Positions 1-8,689 are shown, counted from the first letter of the stretch. The stretch is 64,000 nucleotides of DNA from Fluviibacter sp039805725 (GCA_039805725.1 JBDLTT010000046.1:1-64000); one strand, 5' to 3'. Numbers and translations are program-made. The notes: generated by a model not told the origin, from the letters alone.

Positions 1-36
1 AGTCATCAAGTTCATTTGACCCGACAGGAGAACAGC

Positions 37-1554
37 ATGAGCATCACCATCAATAACATCACCGTCGATAATCCGTTCAAGCAGCGCTATGCCAATTACA
101 TTAATGGGCAATGGGTGGCACCGGTTGATGGCCAGTATTTTGAGAACGTCACGCCGATTACCGGCAAGGTCCTGTGTGAGGTACCGCGTTCCAATGATAA
201 AGACATCAACCTAGCGCTGGATGCCGCACATGCGGCCAAGGCAGCTTGGGGAAAAACCTCGCAGGCCGATCGCGCCAACAATCTGAACAAGATCGCTGAT
301 CGTATGGAAGCGAATCTGAAACTCATCGCTACTGCAGAAACGCTGGATAACGGTAAGCCGATTCGCGAAACGATGGCGGCGGATATTCCGCTGGCGATTG
401 ACCACTTCCGTTACTTTGCGGGCTGCGTGCGTGCCGAAGAGGGCGGTATCAGCGAGATCGATCACGATACCTACGCGTATCACTACAAGGAGCCTTTGGG
501 CGTGGTCGGTCAGATTATTCCTTGGAATTTTCCGATTCTGATGGCGGTATGGAAGCTTGCCCCCGCCCTGGGTGCCGGTAACTGCGTGGTGCTTAAACCA
601 GCTGAACAGACGCCAGCCTCGATTCTGGTTCTGGTTGAATTGATCGGTGATCTACTGCCGCCGGGTGTGCTGAACATTGTGAATGGCTTCGGTCTGGAAG
701 CAGGTAAGCCCCTAGCCTCAAGCCCGCGTATTGCCAAGATTGCCTTTACCGGTGAAACGACGACGGGTCGCCTGATCATGCAGTACGCCAGTCAAAACCT
801 CATCCCGGTGACGCTGGAGTTGGGGGGCAAGAGTCCGAATATCTTCTTTGATGATGTCATGTCAGCTGATGACAGTTACTTGGATAAGGTACTGGAGGGA
901 TTCACGCTCTTCGCCCTGAATCAGGGAGAGGTCTGTACTTGTCCGTCACGCGCTCTGATCCAGGAGTCTATTTACGAGAAGCTCATGGAACGCATTCTCA
1001 AGCGTGTGGCCGCAATTAAGCAAGGTAACCCGCTGGATCCGAACACCATGATTGGTGCGCAGGCATCGAATGAGCAACTGGAAAAAATCAATTCCTATCT
1101 CAAGTTGGGTAAGGAAGAGGGTGCCCACTGCCTCATCGGCGGGTCTCAGGCCAAGCTTGAAGGCGATCTGGCTGGTGGCTATTACATCCAGCCGACGGTG
1201 TTTAAAGGGCATAACAAGATGCGTATCTTCCAAGAAGAGATCTTCGGGCCCGTGGTATCTGTCACGACCTTTAAGGACGAGGCGGAAGCCATCGAGATCG
1301 CCAACGATACGCTGTATGGACTAGGCGCTGGTGTGTGGACACGCAATGGTAACCGCGCCTTCCGGGTTGGTCGTGCCATTCAGGCGGGTCGCGTGTGGAC
1401 GAACTGTTATCACGCCTATCCGGCGCATGCCGCCTTTGGCGGTTACAAGCAGTCGGGCATCGGCCGTGAAAATCACAAAATGATGCTCGACCATTATCAG
1501 CAGACCAAGAACCTGTTGGTAAGCTACAGCGAGTCACCGCTTGGCTTTTTCTGA
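37..1554 (+). CDS. aldB: NAD(P)-dependent aldehyde dehydrogenase, AldB type
   Basis: Oxidises acetaldehyde and similar aldehydes to acids in the cytoplasm. The 505-residue protein follows E. coli AldB closely along its whole length, from GQWVAPVDG near the N-terminus to SPLGFF at the C-terminus. Visible landmarks are GQIIPWNFP (cofactor-binding region), LELGGKSPN with the general-base Glu, and the catalytic Cys region NQGEVCTCPSR. The start at 37 is chosen because AGGAG lies six bases upstream; an in-frame start at 16 lacks this. Its stop overlaps the DUF779 start by one base, so the two are translationally coupled. Upstream DNA is outside the window, so the promoter is not seen. Confidence 0.93.
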   Translation: MSITINNITVDNPFKQRYANYINGQWVAPVDGQYFENVTPITGKVLCEVPRSNDKDINLALDAAHAAKAAWGKTSQADRANNLNKIADRMEANLKLIATAETLDNGKPIRETMAADIPLAIDHFRYFAGCVRAEEGGISEIDHDTYAYHYKEPLGVVGQIIPWNFPILMAVWKLAPALGAGNCVVLKPAEQTPASILVLVELIGDLLPPGVLNIVNGFGLEAGKPLASSPRIAKIAFTGETTTGRLIMQYASQNLIPVTLELGGKSPNIFFDDVMSADDSYLDKVLEGFTLFALNQGEVCTCPSRALIQESIYEKLMERILKRVAAIKQGNPLDPNTMIGAQASNEQLEKINSYLKLGKEEGAHCLIGGSQAKLEGDLAGGYYIQPTVFKGHNKMRIFQEEIFGPVVSVTTFKDEAEAIEIANDTLYGLGAGVWTRNGNRAFRVGRAIQAGRVWTNCYHAYPAHAAFGGYKQSGIGRENHKMMLDHYQQTKNLLVSYSESPLGFF

Positions 1555-1943
1555 TGCCTCAAGATAAGACGCCAGCATCGCCCAAGGTGTCGCGCGTAAG
1601 CGCGACGCCTGCAGCGCTGGCGTTGATCGAGCAGCTCAAAGCGCAGCATGGCGGGCTGTTATTTCATCAGTCCGGTGGCTGTTGCGACGGTAGTGCACCC
1701 ATGTGCTTTCCAGCCAATGAATTCATCCTCGGTGACGTCGATGTGAAGCTTGACGAAATTGGTGGCGTGCCGTTTTACATGAGTGAATCGCAGTTCGCCT
1801 ATTGGGAACATACACACCTAATCATTGATGCCATACCTGGCAGTGGCGGGATGTTTTCTCTGGAACGCCCAACAGGCTTACGTTTTCTAACGCGCTCCAG
1901 GTTATATACCGACGCGGAGCTGGCTGCACTGCAAGAAGCGTGA
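1554..1943 (+). CDS. DUF779 family protein, partner of aldehyde dehydrogenase
   Basis: A 129-residue protein with the DUF779 pattern: HQSGGCCDGSAPMC near residues 38-51, then GDVDVKLDEIGGVPFYMS and a closing FSLERPTGLRFLTRSR. The adjacent cysteines look suited to metal binding or redox chemistry, but no activity is established. DUF779 genes are known to sit beside aldehyde or alcohol dehydrogenases. Here the start codon overlaps the aldB stop, which supports a role with that enzyme (inference). Confidence 0.85.
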   Translation: MPQDKTPASPKVSRVSATPAALALIEQLKAQHGGLLFHQSGGCCDGSAPMCFPANEFILGDVDVKLDEIGGVPFYMSESQFAYWEHTHLIIDAIPGSGGMFSLERPTGLRFLTRSRLYTDAELAALQEA

Positions 1944-1996
1944 GTGCTCGAAACGGTGTAATCTCAGCGCTTTATTCATCTGTGTTGAGGTAAAGC

Positions 1997-2584
1997 ATGA
2001 CGGATCAGGTTGATCTTGCAGATCATCCACCCGGCACCCGCTTTCTGGCCTATGCGCCCGAGCAGATGCAGGCGGTGATGGATGCTATGGCGCGCCGAGC
2101 TGCGCCGCTGCTGCTGGGTCGGCATAAGGTGGCTGTGATCGGCATACTGCGTCGTGGGGCGCCGCTCGCGGATCAATTGACACAATCTCTGGCCAGGCAA
2201 TTCAAGATCGTCCAACCATTGAGGCTGGATCTCAAGGTGAAACGTTACGCCGATGATCTCACGCTGCTGCATCCAGAAACGCAGTTAACCGAGACGGCAG
2301 GTCAGGCCGAGTTGGACCTAGAGGGTTATACGCTGCTGGTGGTAGATGACGTGCTGTATACCGGTAGTTCGTTATTACGGGTTGTCGAATGGCTGAAGGC
2401 CAAATCGCCACAGGCGATTTATACGGCGGTGCTGGCAGATCGGCACGTGGCGCAATTGCCGATCAAGGCGGATGTGGTGGGCGTGCACCTGCAGGTGGCA
2501 CCGGGTGATGTTGTCGAGTGTCACGTGCCGCCTTATGAGACGAAATTCCAGATCGAACTTCTCAGACTGGATCATGCTGTTTGA
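1997..2584 (+). CDS. pyrR: PyrR-like uracil phosphoribosyltransferase / pyrimidine regulator
   Basis: 195 residues of the type I phosphoribosyltransferase fold. The PRPP-binding loop is LLVVDDVLYTGSSL (about residues 113-126), the form typical of PyrR, and AVIGILRRGAPLADQL precedes it. The later segment AVLADRHVAQLPIKADVVG also matches PyrR. PyrR enzymes make UMP from uracil and PRPP and in some bacteria bind pyr mRNA; in Proteobacteria the regulatory role is unproven. GAGG lies seven bases before the ATG. No pyrB or pyrC is adjacent. The stop overlaps the next gene by 11 nt. Confidence 0.82.
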   Translation: MTDQVDLADHPPGTRFLAYAPEQMQAVMDAMARRAAPLLLGRHKVAVIGILRRGAPLADQLTQSLARQFKIVQPLRLDLKVKRYADDLTLLHPETQLTETAGQAELDLEGYTLLVVDDVLYTGSSLLRVVEWLKAKSPQAIYTAVLADRHVAQLPIKADVVGVHLQVAPGDVVECHVPPYETKFQIELLRLDHAV

Positions 2585-3203
2585 CGATCGTGCCGATGCC
2601 GGCCGCCAGTTGGCAAGGGCATTAGACACCTACCGCAGTTCCAACCCCCTGGTTCTGGCGATTCCGAGAGGCGCGTTACCGATAGGCCGTATCGTTGCCG
2701 ATGCGCTATCCGGTAGCCTGGATGTGGTATTGGTGCGAAAACTGGGTGCGCCTAATAACCCCGAATTTGCCATTGGTTCGGTAGGCGAGTCTGGTCATGT
2801 GATCGTCGCTGAATACGCAGAGCGCGCGGGCGTCGATAGCCGATACATTGCAGAGGAGGCGGCTCACCAGCTTGAGACGATTCGTCGGCGCCGGGCGATG
2901 ATTGATCGGGTTCATACGCCGATCAGCCCTGCAGGACGAACAGTGATTGTGGTCGATGACGGCCTGGCGACGGGCGCCACTATGGCGGCGGCGCTCCATG
3001 ATGTCCGCGCCCGTAAACCCGACAAACTGGTCTGCGCCGTCCCGGTGGGGTCGGCCGATGCCGTTGCACACGTCCGCCCGTTGTGTGATGCGCTGGTCTG
3101 TCTCCATGAGGCGACCGACTTTGGTGGCGTGGGGCAGTTTTACCGGGATTTCCGGCAGATTGAAGACGCAGAGGCGCTGGCTCTGCTGACGGGTAAAGAA
3201 TGA
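2574..3203 (+). CDS. Phosphoribosyltransferase-domain protein
   Basis: A 209-residue protein starting MLFDDRADAGRQLARAL, the usual opening of stand-alone PRTase-domain proteins of unknown substrate. The PRPP loop TVIVVDDGLATGATM lies near residue 125, and VLAIPRGALPIG and LVRKLGAPNNPEFAIG are also family features. An in-frame extension to 2472 is possible but would overlap pyrR by over 100 nt and does not resemble the family. It is coupled to pyrR upstream and to the membrane protein downstream. Substrate unknown. Confidence 0.82.
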   Translation: MLFDDRADAGRQLARALDTYRSSNPLVLAIPRGALPIGRIVADALSGSLDVVLVRKLGAPNNPEFAIGSVGESGHVIVAEYAERAGVDSRYIAEEAAHQLETIRRRRAMIDRVHTPISPAGRTVIVVDDGLATGATMAAALHDVRARKPDKLVCAVPVGSADAVAHVRPLCDALVCLHEATDFGGVGQFYRDFRQIEDAEALALLTGKE

Positions 3204-3895
3204 ACTTGAGGCAAACAGTCACGCGCATGACAATGAAGACGACATCGATTCCGATGCTCACGAAGCTCTTTCTAACCCTTTATGTTGCGGTGTTGGTCCC
3301 GATTTACCTGGCAACCTATGGCCCGACCAACTTTTTGTTTTTTTGTGACATGGCGTTGCTTCTCACGCTGGTGGCCATGTGGCGAGGCAGTGCGTTGCTG
3401 GTTTCTGCAGCCGCAGTGGGCATATTGTTGCCGCAACTGCTCTGGGCCTTGGATTTTCTATCTACCTTGATCGGATTGCCGAACACCGGGATGACGGACT
3501 ATATGTTCCAGGATTCGATCCCCTTGCATGTGCGCATTCTATCGTTCTTTCATTTCTGGTTGCCCTTTTTGTTGATCTGGCTGTTGGGCAAGACGGGGTA
3601 CGACCATCGCGGCTTGCCTTTATGGATTGCTTTGGCATTTAGCTCGCTCTATATCTGCTATTTCTTTATGCCTGCACCACCGGCACCGGCCAACAATCCG
3701 GCGTTACCGGTAAATATTAATTATGTGTATGGTTTTAGCGATCAGGGTTCGCAGACCTGGATGCCGGAAGCGGTATGGTTTGTCGTGTTGCAGTTGATGC
3801 TGGTCTTCCTCGTCTTTTTGCCATCGCACTGGGTACTTAAACGACTGTATCCGCCCGCGCGGGATTCGCTAGTTGATGACGAGTCGACCGGCTGA
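3200..3895 (+). CDS. Polytopic membrane protein, unknown function
   Basis: 231 residues, mostly hydrophobic, with roughly six predicted membrane segments separated by short polar loops. A proline-rich loop (FFMPAPPAPANNPALP, about residues 154-169) precedes a region ending in a basic C-terminal tail (WVLKRLYPPARD). I do not recognise a characterised family. The start ATGA overlaps the stop of the preceding phosphoribosyltransferase, so it is probably co-transcribed. A later in-frame ATG at 3230 is an alternative start. Confidence 0.7.
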   Translation: MNLRQTVTRMTMKTTSIPMLTKLFLTLYVAVLVPIYLATYGPTNFLFFCDMALLLTLVAMWRGSALLVSAAAVGILLPQLLWALDFLSTLIGLPNTGMTDYMFQDSIPLHVRILSFFHFWLPFLLIWLLGKTGYDHRGLPLWIALAFSSLYICYFFMPAPPAPANNPALPVNINYVYGFSDQGSQTWMPEAVWFVVLQLMLVFLVFLPSHWVLKRLYPPARDSLVDDESTG

Positions 3896-3970
3896 AGCGA
3901 TGGTTTTGCAAGCATTGAACCCATGGGGTAATATGCCCTGAAAAGTTTATGGTTTTATTTGGAGAAGCAC

Positions 3971-4393
3971 ATGCGTAAGTCGATGCAAGCTGGTTTTACA
4001 CTGATTGAGTTGATGGTGGTGATTGCCATTGTCGGTATTCTGGCTGCCGTGGCGCTGCCGGCGTATCAGAACTATACGATTCGCGCCAAGGTATCTGAAG
4101 GGCTGCTGGCCGCATCGGCTTGTAAGGTGTCGGTGACCGAGGCCGTGCAGAGTGGCAATACGACCATTCCGGCCAACCTCTGTTCAGGCAGCACGCAGTA
4201 TGTTGAGAGCGTGGTTTCGGGGGGTGATGCTGGTAATGCGACCGTGACTGTGACAATGAAGGGTATCGATAAAAATGTGGACGGTAAGACCATTGTCTAC
4301 ACGGGCGCTGTCGCCAATTCGACGATTTCGGCCTGGACGTGCACCTCGTTACTCGAACAGAAGTATCTACCGTCCGGTTGTACGGGCAAATAA
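3971..4393 (+). CDS. pilA: Type IV pilin (PilA-like major pilin)
   Basis: A 140-residue prepilin. The short basic leader MRKSMQAG ends at the prepilin peptidase site; the mature protein begins FTLIELMVVIAIVGILAAVA, with the conserved Glu at mature position 5 and the N-terminal helix ALPAYQNYTIRAKVSEG. Four cysteines lie beyond this helix; the last pair (AWTC and PSGC) is placed for the C-terminal disulfide loop of type IVa pilins. The start at 3971 has GGAG six bases upstream. No other pil gene is in the window, and a strong terminator follows, so it is a single-gene unit. Confidence 0.92.
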   Translation: MRKSMQAGFTLIELMVVIAIVGILAAVALPAYQNYTIRAKVSEGLLAASACKVSVTEAVQSGNTTIPANLCSGSTQYVESVVSGGDAGNATVTVTMKGIDKNVDGKTIVYTGAVANSTISAWTCTSLLEQKYLPSGCTGK

Positions 4394-4411
4394 GCCGGTT
4401 GCGCTAAAGCT

Positions 4412-4444
4412 AAAGCCGTGGGCGAACTCGCCCACGGCTTTTTT
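4412..4444. terminator. Bidirectional intrinsic terminator between pilA and the CYTH gene
   Basis: A 13-bp perfect stem AAAGCCGTGGGCG / CGCCCACGGCTTT with loop AACT, followed on the plus strand by a run of six T. It lies 18 nt after the pilA stop and two bases past the CYTH stop on the other strand, so it can serve both convergent genes. Confidence 0.9.
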
Positions 4445-4446
4445 AA

Positions 4447-5064
4447 TTATGCCGCCAGGTCGTGAAACAGGGCATAGCCGCGGGCGGCTTTGCTTTTGTC
4501 CAGGGGCTTGAGCGCCACCTGAGTTTGTAATTGGTTTGCCAGCAATGATAGCGCGGCTGGGTCGCCCGATTTGAGCTCAAGCTCTAATTCGCAGATCGGC
4601 ATGGTGGCCTGGCGACCACGGCGCCTGACGCGGATGCTGCCACGATCAAGCGCTACTTCCACCAGACTGTCTTCTACGGTAACGCGCCAGGCGAGACGCT
4701 CGAAGTCGGTGCTAAAGATAGGTACCAGTTGAGAGGCGTTGCGGCTCAGGCTTTCGGCGAGCGCCACATCATCAACCAGTGCCTTAAAGTCGAACGCACC
4801 CGGCGTGGTGGGGCCTTCCCATTCCAGACGCTGGCTGAGCCCGTTGCGGCTTTGGCCGGCGGTTTTGATGGTGAGCAGGGTTTGTTGATCGGTACGTCGT
4901 TCCCGTACGGCTACTTTCTGCCGGGTGAGCGCCAGATCGTTCGTGTCGAAATAAGTGTTATACAGATGCTGCTGCTTCGGTTTGCTCTGCAAGATTGGGT
5001 GACGCAGCAGGGTATCGACCGATTCGGGGTCGATACCGAGTTTGAGTTCGGTTTCAGTAGCCAT
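4447..5064 (-). CDS. CYTH-domain protein (triphosphate tunnel enzyme, YgiF-like)
   Basis: A 205-residue single CYTH domain. The N-terminus MATETELKLG carries the diagnostic ExExK motif, and later alternating acidic and basic strands (AVRERR, ICELELELKSG, LDKSKAARGY) build the tunnel. E. coli YgiF, an inorganic triphosphatase, has an added CHAD domain that is absent here, so the substrate could be inorganic triphosphate or a nucleotide. It is transcribed after the CBS gene, but an intrinsic terminator separates them. Confidence 0.85.
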   Translation of the reverse strand: MATETELKLGIDPESVDTLLRHPILQSKPKQQHLYNTYFDTNDLALTRQKVAVRERRTDQQTLLTIKTAGQSRNGLSQRLEWEGPTTPGAFDFKALVDDVALAESLSRNASQLVPIFSTDFERLAWRVTVEDSLVEVALDRGSIRVRRRGRQATMPICELELELKSGDPAALSLLANQLQTQVALKPLDKSKAARGYALFHDLAA

Positions 5065-5070
5065 GGCATT

Positions 5071-5102
5071 AAAAAACCCGCTGGTAAGTCTACCGGCGGG
5101 TT
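5071..5102 (-). terminator. Intrinsic terminator after the CBS-domain gene
   Basis: Read on the minus strand: AACCCGCCGGTA, loop GACT, TACCAGCGGGTT, then a T run. One G-T wobble interrupts an otherwise perfect 12-bp stem. It lies 23 nt past the CBS stop and ends just before the CYTH start. Confidence 0.85.
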
Positions 5103-5124
5103 GTCGGTTTCAGTTTTTCGCCAG

Positions 5125-5568
5125 TCAGGTTTTCAGATCGCCAGCAATGTAGCCGGCCAACTGCTGTATGGTCGCTTCCTGATCCGAAATGATCGATTTC
5201 ACGACATCGCCAATGGAAATAAGACCAACTAACTTGCCTCCCTCCATGACAGGCAGGTGACGAATATGACGTTCGGTCATGATGCTCATACAGTCGTCAA
5301 TATTCTGCTGTGGTGTGATGGTGATCAGCTGGCTTGTCATCAGTTCCCGAATAACGGTGTCGCGCGAATTGCGGCCGCGCAGAATCACTTTACGGGCGTA
5401 GTCACGTTCGGTGAAGATCCCCTTGAGTTCTTCTCCCTCGATAACCAGTACCGAGCTGATGTCTTCGCGCGCCATGAGTTCCAGTGCCTCTAAAACTGAC
5501 GCGTCAGGGCGAAGCGAGTAAATGCCGGACGATTTACGATCGAGCAATTGGCGTACGGTGAGCGGCAT
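5125..5568 (-). CDS. Two-CBS-domain protein
   Basis: 147 residues made of two CBS repeats: the first around EALELMAREDISSVLVIEG with GIFTERDYARKVI, the second around DDCMSIMTERHIRHLPVMEG with GLISIGDVVKSII. Such stand-alone CBS pairs bind adenine nucleotides and act as energy or redox sensors, but the partner is unknown. It is divergent from cobA across a 152-bp gap and has its own terminator. Confidence 0.88.
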   Translation of the reverse strand: MPLTVRQLLDRKSSGIYSLRPDASVLEALELMAREDISSVLVIEGEELKGIFTERDYARKVILRGRNSRDTVIRELMTSQLITITPQQNIDDCMSIMTERHIRHLPVMEGGKLVGLISIGDVVKSIISDQEATIQQLAGYIAGDLKT

Positions 5569-5720
5569 GCCTGTCTCCTGTGTTTTTTTTGAACCGGGAT
5601 TGAACCCGTTTTACGGCCATCATTTATGACCCAAGAGTAGTAAGATATGCTGCCTCACCGCTTCTGGCAAGAGGCTTCGCAACACGATGATTTCTGACAT
5701 ACCCGTTTCCGGCTCCCCCT

Positions 5721-6524
5721 ATGAATCCCCGCGCTTTTATTGAACGACTTGAGCCCCTGTTGTGCCAGCTCGATGGGGCACCGGCGGGTGGCCACGTGAG
5801 CTTGGTCGGTGCAGGCCCGGGGGATCCGGGTTTGCTGACTTTGAGGGCGATGCACCGCATCTTGACGGCCGAGGTGGTGCTCTATGACAACTTGGTCGGC
5901 CCGGCGATTCTGGCCTTGATACCGCCCACGGCAGAGCAGCACTACGTCGGCAAAAAGGCCGCGCAACATGCGCTGCCGCAGGACGCGGTGAATGCGTGGC
6001 TGGTGCGCCTAGCGCAGGAAGGCAAGCGGGTGGTGCGGCTCAAGGGCGGCGACCCGTTTATTTTTGGCCGTGGCGGTGAAGAAATGGAAACCCTGCTGGC
6101 CGCCGGTGTTCCTGTGGAAATCGTGCCGGGAATTACTGCGGCAACGGGCTGTGCCGCGTTTGCCGGGATTCCGTTAACACATCGGGATTGGGCGCAGTCC
6201 GTGACCTTTGTCACCGGCCATTTGAAGAGCGGCCAGACCGGTTCGGGGCTTGGCGATCTGGACTGGGTCGGATTGTCACGGCCACAACAGACGGTGGTCT
6301 TTTATATGGGCCTGAGCGCGGCAGGTGGGATCGCTGATGCCCTAATCGCGCACGGCTGCCCGGCGCAGACGCCGGTGGCGGTCATTTATCACGGCACGCG
6401 ACCGGATCAGAAAGTCGTGATTGCAACGCTCGAAACCCTCGCCCAAAAGATTAACGCCGGCGGTTTGAAGCCTCCAGCGTTATTGATTGTGGGTGAGGTC
6501 GTCCGGCTCTATCGTCCGGGCTGA
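5721..6524 (+). CDS. cobA: Uroporphyrinogen-III C-methyltransferase
   Basis: Methylates uroporphyrinogen III at C2 and C7 to precorrin-2, the branch to sirohaem and cobalamin. The 267-residue protein shows all family signatures: VGAGPGDPGLLTL (residues 29-41), RLKGGDPFIFGRGGEE, and PGITAATGCAAFAGIPLTHR. It lacks the CysG-type dehydrogenase/ferrochelatase half, so that step must be elsewhere. Sirohaem is the sulfite reductase cofactor, which fits the sulfate importer at the far end of the window. It converges with panD, leaving eight bases between the stops. Confidence 0.92.
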   Translation: MNPRAFIERLEPLLCQLDGAPAGGHVSLVGAGPGDPGLLTLRAMHRILTAEVVLYDNLVGPAILALIPPTAEQHYVGKKAAQHALPQDAVNAWLVRLAQEGKRVVRLKGGDPFIFGRGGEEMETLLAAGVPVEIVPGITAATGCAAFAGIPLTHRDWAQSVTFVTGHLKSGQTGSGLGDLDWVGLSRPQQTVVFYMGLSAAGGIADALIAHGCPAQTPVAVIYHGTRPDQKVVIATLETLAQKINAGGLKPPALLIVGEVVRLYRPG

Positions 6525-6532
6525 TTGCCTGT

Positions 6533-6913
6533 TTAGGCAGCTTGGGCGGGAATACCGTTGCCGATGCGGGCGATCCGGTTGTTCGCGTCGGCGTACACCA
6601 GCTGCGGCGCATAGTTGCCCAGTTCGACTTCGTTGTAGACGGCGAAGGTGGCGATGATCAGTAGATCGCCGGGTGCAGCACGACGGGCGGCCGATCCATT
6701 GACCGAGATGATGCCCGAGCCACGGGCAGCACGGATCGCATAGGTCGTGAAGCGTTCGCCATTGTTGATGTTCCAGATGTCGATCTGCTCGTATTCGCGA
6801 ATATTCGCGGCGTCGAGGAGATCTTCGTCAATGGCGCAAGAGCCCTCATAGTGCAACTCCGCATGCGTGGTGGTCACGCGGTGCAGCTTCGACTTGAGCA
6901 TGGTTCTTTGCAT
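6533..6913 (-). CDS. panD: Aspartate 1-decarboxylase
   Basis: Makes beta-alanine for pantothenate. The 126-residue proenzyme begins MQRTMLKSKLHRV and contains the self-cleavage site HYEGS (Gly24-Ser25), where Ser becomes the pyruvoyl group. NGSAARRAAPGDLLII is the conserved C-terminal part. It lies downstream of panB-panC on the same strand, after a weak terminator, and has its own strong promoter, so the third pathway gene can be driven separately. Confidence 0.96.
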   Translation of the reverse strand: MQRTMLKSKLHRVTTTHAELHYEGSCAIDEDLLDAANIREYEQIDIWNINNGERFTTYAIRAARGSGIISVNGSAARRAAPGDLLIIATFAVYNEVELGNYAPQLVYADANNRIARIGNGIPAQAA

Positions 6914-6946
6914 GGATTCTTAACCCTAATCGGCAAAAGGAAACGC

Positions 6947-6975
6947 ATTGTGTCGCGTCATTTTGAGCCTGTCAA
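6947..6975 (-). promoter_or_regulatory. Sigma-70 promoter for panD
   Basis: On the minus strand a perfect -35 TTGACA is followed after 17 bp by CACAAT (4 of 6 matches to TATAAT). Initiation would fall near 6940, giving a leader of about 27 nt before the panD ATG. Confidence 0.6.
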
Positions 6976-7004
6976 TAACCTTTTTCCAATTTTCGTATAA
7001 GGCT

Positions 7005-7029
7005 AAAAACCTATATAAATCAGTAGGTT
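7005..7029 (-). terminator. Weak intrinsic terminator after panC
   Basis: Minus-strand reading AACCTA, eight-plus base loop, TAGGTT, with the T run continuing the right arm. It starts one base after the panC stop. The six-pair, AU-rich stem suggests partial rather than full termination before panD. Confidence 0.4.
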
Positions 7030-7866
7030 CTAGATCTCAAGATTGTCAAGGAGGCGGGGGGTGCCCAGCCGCGAGGCGGCGACAATGACCAGATCGCGGT
7101 CTTCCGGGCCGGCGGGCATCAGATCTTGCTGCCGCCTGATGCTGATGTAATCGGTGCGCCAGCCATGCCTGTCGAGCTCTGCGCAGGCTCTCTGGCAGAC
7201 TGCGGCATAGTCTTTTTCGCCGTTCAGCACCGCCTGACGGATGTCTTGCAGGCATCGTTGCAGGCGGGGCGCCTCGGCGCGCTCCGCCGGACTCAGGTAG
7301 CCGTTGCGTGAGGAAAGGGCCAGCCCATCGTCGGCACGGACCGTCTCGCCACCGATAATTTTGATGGGCAGCATGAATTGACGGCTCATATTTCGTAGCA
7401 CCATGAGCTGCTGGTAGTCTTTTTTACCGAACACGGCGATATCGGGTTGCACGATCTGGAATAGCTTCATGACAACGGTGGCAACGCCGCGGAAATGCCC
7501 CGGACGGCATTCGCCTTCGAGCATGAATTGGATGTCCGGTGGTTCGACGGTGTAGGTCTGCGGTTCCGGGTACAGATCAGCTTCTGTCGGGGCGAAGAGG
7601 ACTTCAACGCCGGCTTCACGCAACTGGGTGCAGTCGGCTTCGAAGGTGCGTGGGTATTTGTCGAAATCTTCGTTCGGACCGAATTGCAATCGATTTACGA
7701 AGATACTGGCGACGACGATGTCGGCTTGTTCGCGCGCTTGCCGCATCAGACTGATGTGGCCGGCGTGCAGATTACCCATGGTCGGCACAAAAGCAATTGT
7801 CTTGCCGGCACGGCGCAGCTGAGTGAGCGTCGCACGCAAGGCATCGACGGATGCGTGAATTTCCAT
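7030..7866 (-). CDS. panC: Pantothenate synthetase
   Basis: Joins pantoate and beta-alanine using ATP. The 278-residue protein begins MEIHASVDALR and has FVPTMGNLHAGHISLM with the HxGH nucleotide-binding motif, FGKKDYQQL and LSSRNGYLSP with the KMSKS-like region. The start at 7866 is preferred over an in-frame start at 7929 because the latter would overlap panB and add a non-conserved leader. panB stops four bases before this start, so the pair is one transcript. Confidence 0.95.
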   Translation of the reverse strand: MEIHASVDALRATLTQLRRAGKTIAFVPTMGNLHAGHISLMRQAREQADIVVASIFVNRLQFGPNEDFDKYPRTFEADCTQLREAGVEVLFAPTEADLYPEPQTYTVEPPDIQFMLEGECRPGHFRGVATVVMKLFQIVQPDIAVFGKKDYQQLMVLRNMSRQFMLPIKIIGGETVRADDGLALSSRNGYLSPAERAEAPRLQRCLQDIRQAVLNGEKDYAAVCQRACAELDRHGWRTDYISIRRQQDLMPAGPEDRDLVIVAASRLGTPRLLDNLEI

Positions 7867-7870
7867 CGCG

Positions 7871-8689
7871 TTATTCCGGATATTGCTGATCGGGGCCCGG
7901 AAAGGTGCCGGCGCGGACTTCATCGACATAGGCGCTAATTGCGGCGCCTACGGAATCTTTGCCGGCCATGAAATTCTTGACGAAACGCGGTTTCTTGCCC
8001 GGCGCGATGTCGAGCATGTCATGCAACACCAGCACCTGCCCCGAGCAGTGGGCGCTCGCACCAATACCAATGGTGGGGATTTGCAGATGATCGGTAATGA
8101 AGTCGGCCACTTTGGCCGGCATGGCTTCTAGCACGAGTAGGCTAGCGCCGGCCTCTTCGAGCGCCATGGCATCGGTCAGGAGGCGTTCGCGGTCACCGTC
8201 GGAACGCCCCTGGACACGGTATCCACCCAGTTGAAAGACAGACTGGGGTGTGAGGCCGATATGACCGCACACCGGAATCCCACGATTGGTGAGGAACGCC
8301 GTGGTGGCGGCCATCTCTCGTCCGCCCTCGATTTTGACCATCTGGGCGCCGGCAGCCATGAGCTGCGCGGCATTGCGAAAGGCTAGTTCCGGGCTTTCCT
8401 GGTAGGTGCCGAAGGGCATGTCGGCAATGATCAATGGCCGGTCGCAGCCGCGGGCAACGCAAGCCACGTGGTAGACCATGTCGGCCTGGGATACCGGCAG
8501 CGTCGAATCATGTCCCTGCAACACCATGCCAAGCGAATCACCGACCAGCAACGCATCGACGCCACAGGCTTCCGATACGCGGGCAAAGCTGGCGTCATAG
8601 CAGGTGAGCATGACAATCTTCTCGCCGCGTTCACGTTGGCGGGCAAGGTCCAGGGGTGTCAGGCGTCGCTGTACAGTTTGGGCAGACAT
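7871..8689 (-). CDS. panB: Ketopantoate hydroxymethyltransferase
   Basis: First committed step of pantothenate synthesis: adds a hydroxymethyl group from 5,10-methylene-THF to ketoisovalerate. The 272-residue TIM-barrel protein shows VMLTCYDASFARV, LVGDSLGMVLQGHDSTLPV (metal-binding Asp) and MVKIEGG. It heads the panB-panC pair and lies 76 nt downstream of folK. Confidence 0.96.
   Translation of the reverse strand: MSAQTVQRRLTPLDLARQRERGEKIVMLTCYDASFARVSEACGVDALLVGDSLGMVLQGHDSTLPVSQADMVYHVACVARGCDRPLIIADMPFGTYQESPELAFRNAAQLMAAGAQMVKIEGGREMAATTAFLTNRGIPVCGHIGLTPQSVFQLGGYRVQGRSDGDRERLLTDAMALEEAGASLLVLEAMPAKVADFITDHLQIPTIGIGASAHCSGQVLVLHDMLDIAPGKKPRFVKNFMAGKDSVGAAISAYVDEVRAGTFPGPDQQYPE

Noticed and set aside
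3895..3970. Sigma-54 promoter for pilA
   Set aside because: GG and GC pairs occur, but not at the 10-base spacing needed for -24/-12 elements.
5590..5625. tRNA T-arm-like sequence GGGTTCAATCCC on the minus strand
   Set aside because: No anticodon arm, D arm or acceptor stem surrounds it and the loop is one base short; likely chance or a tiny remnant.
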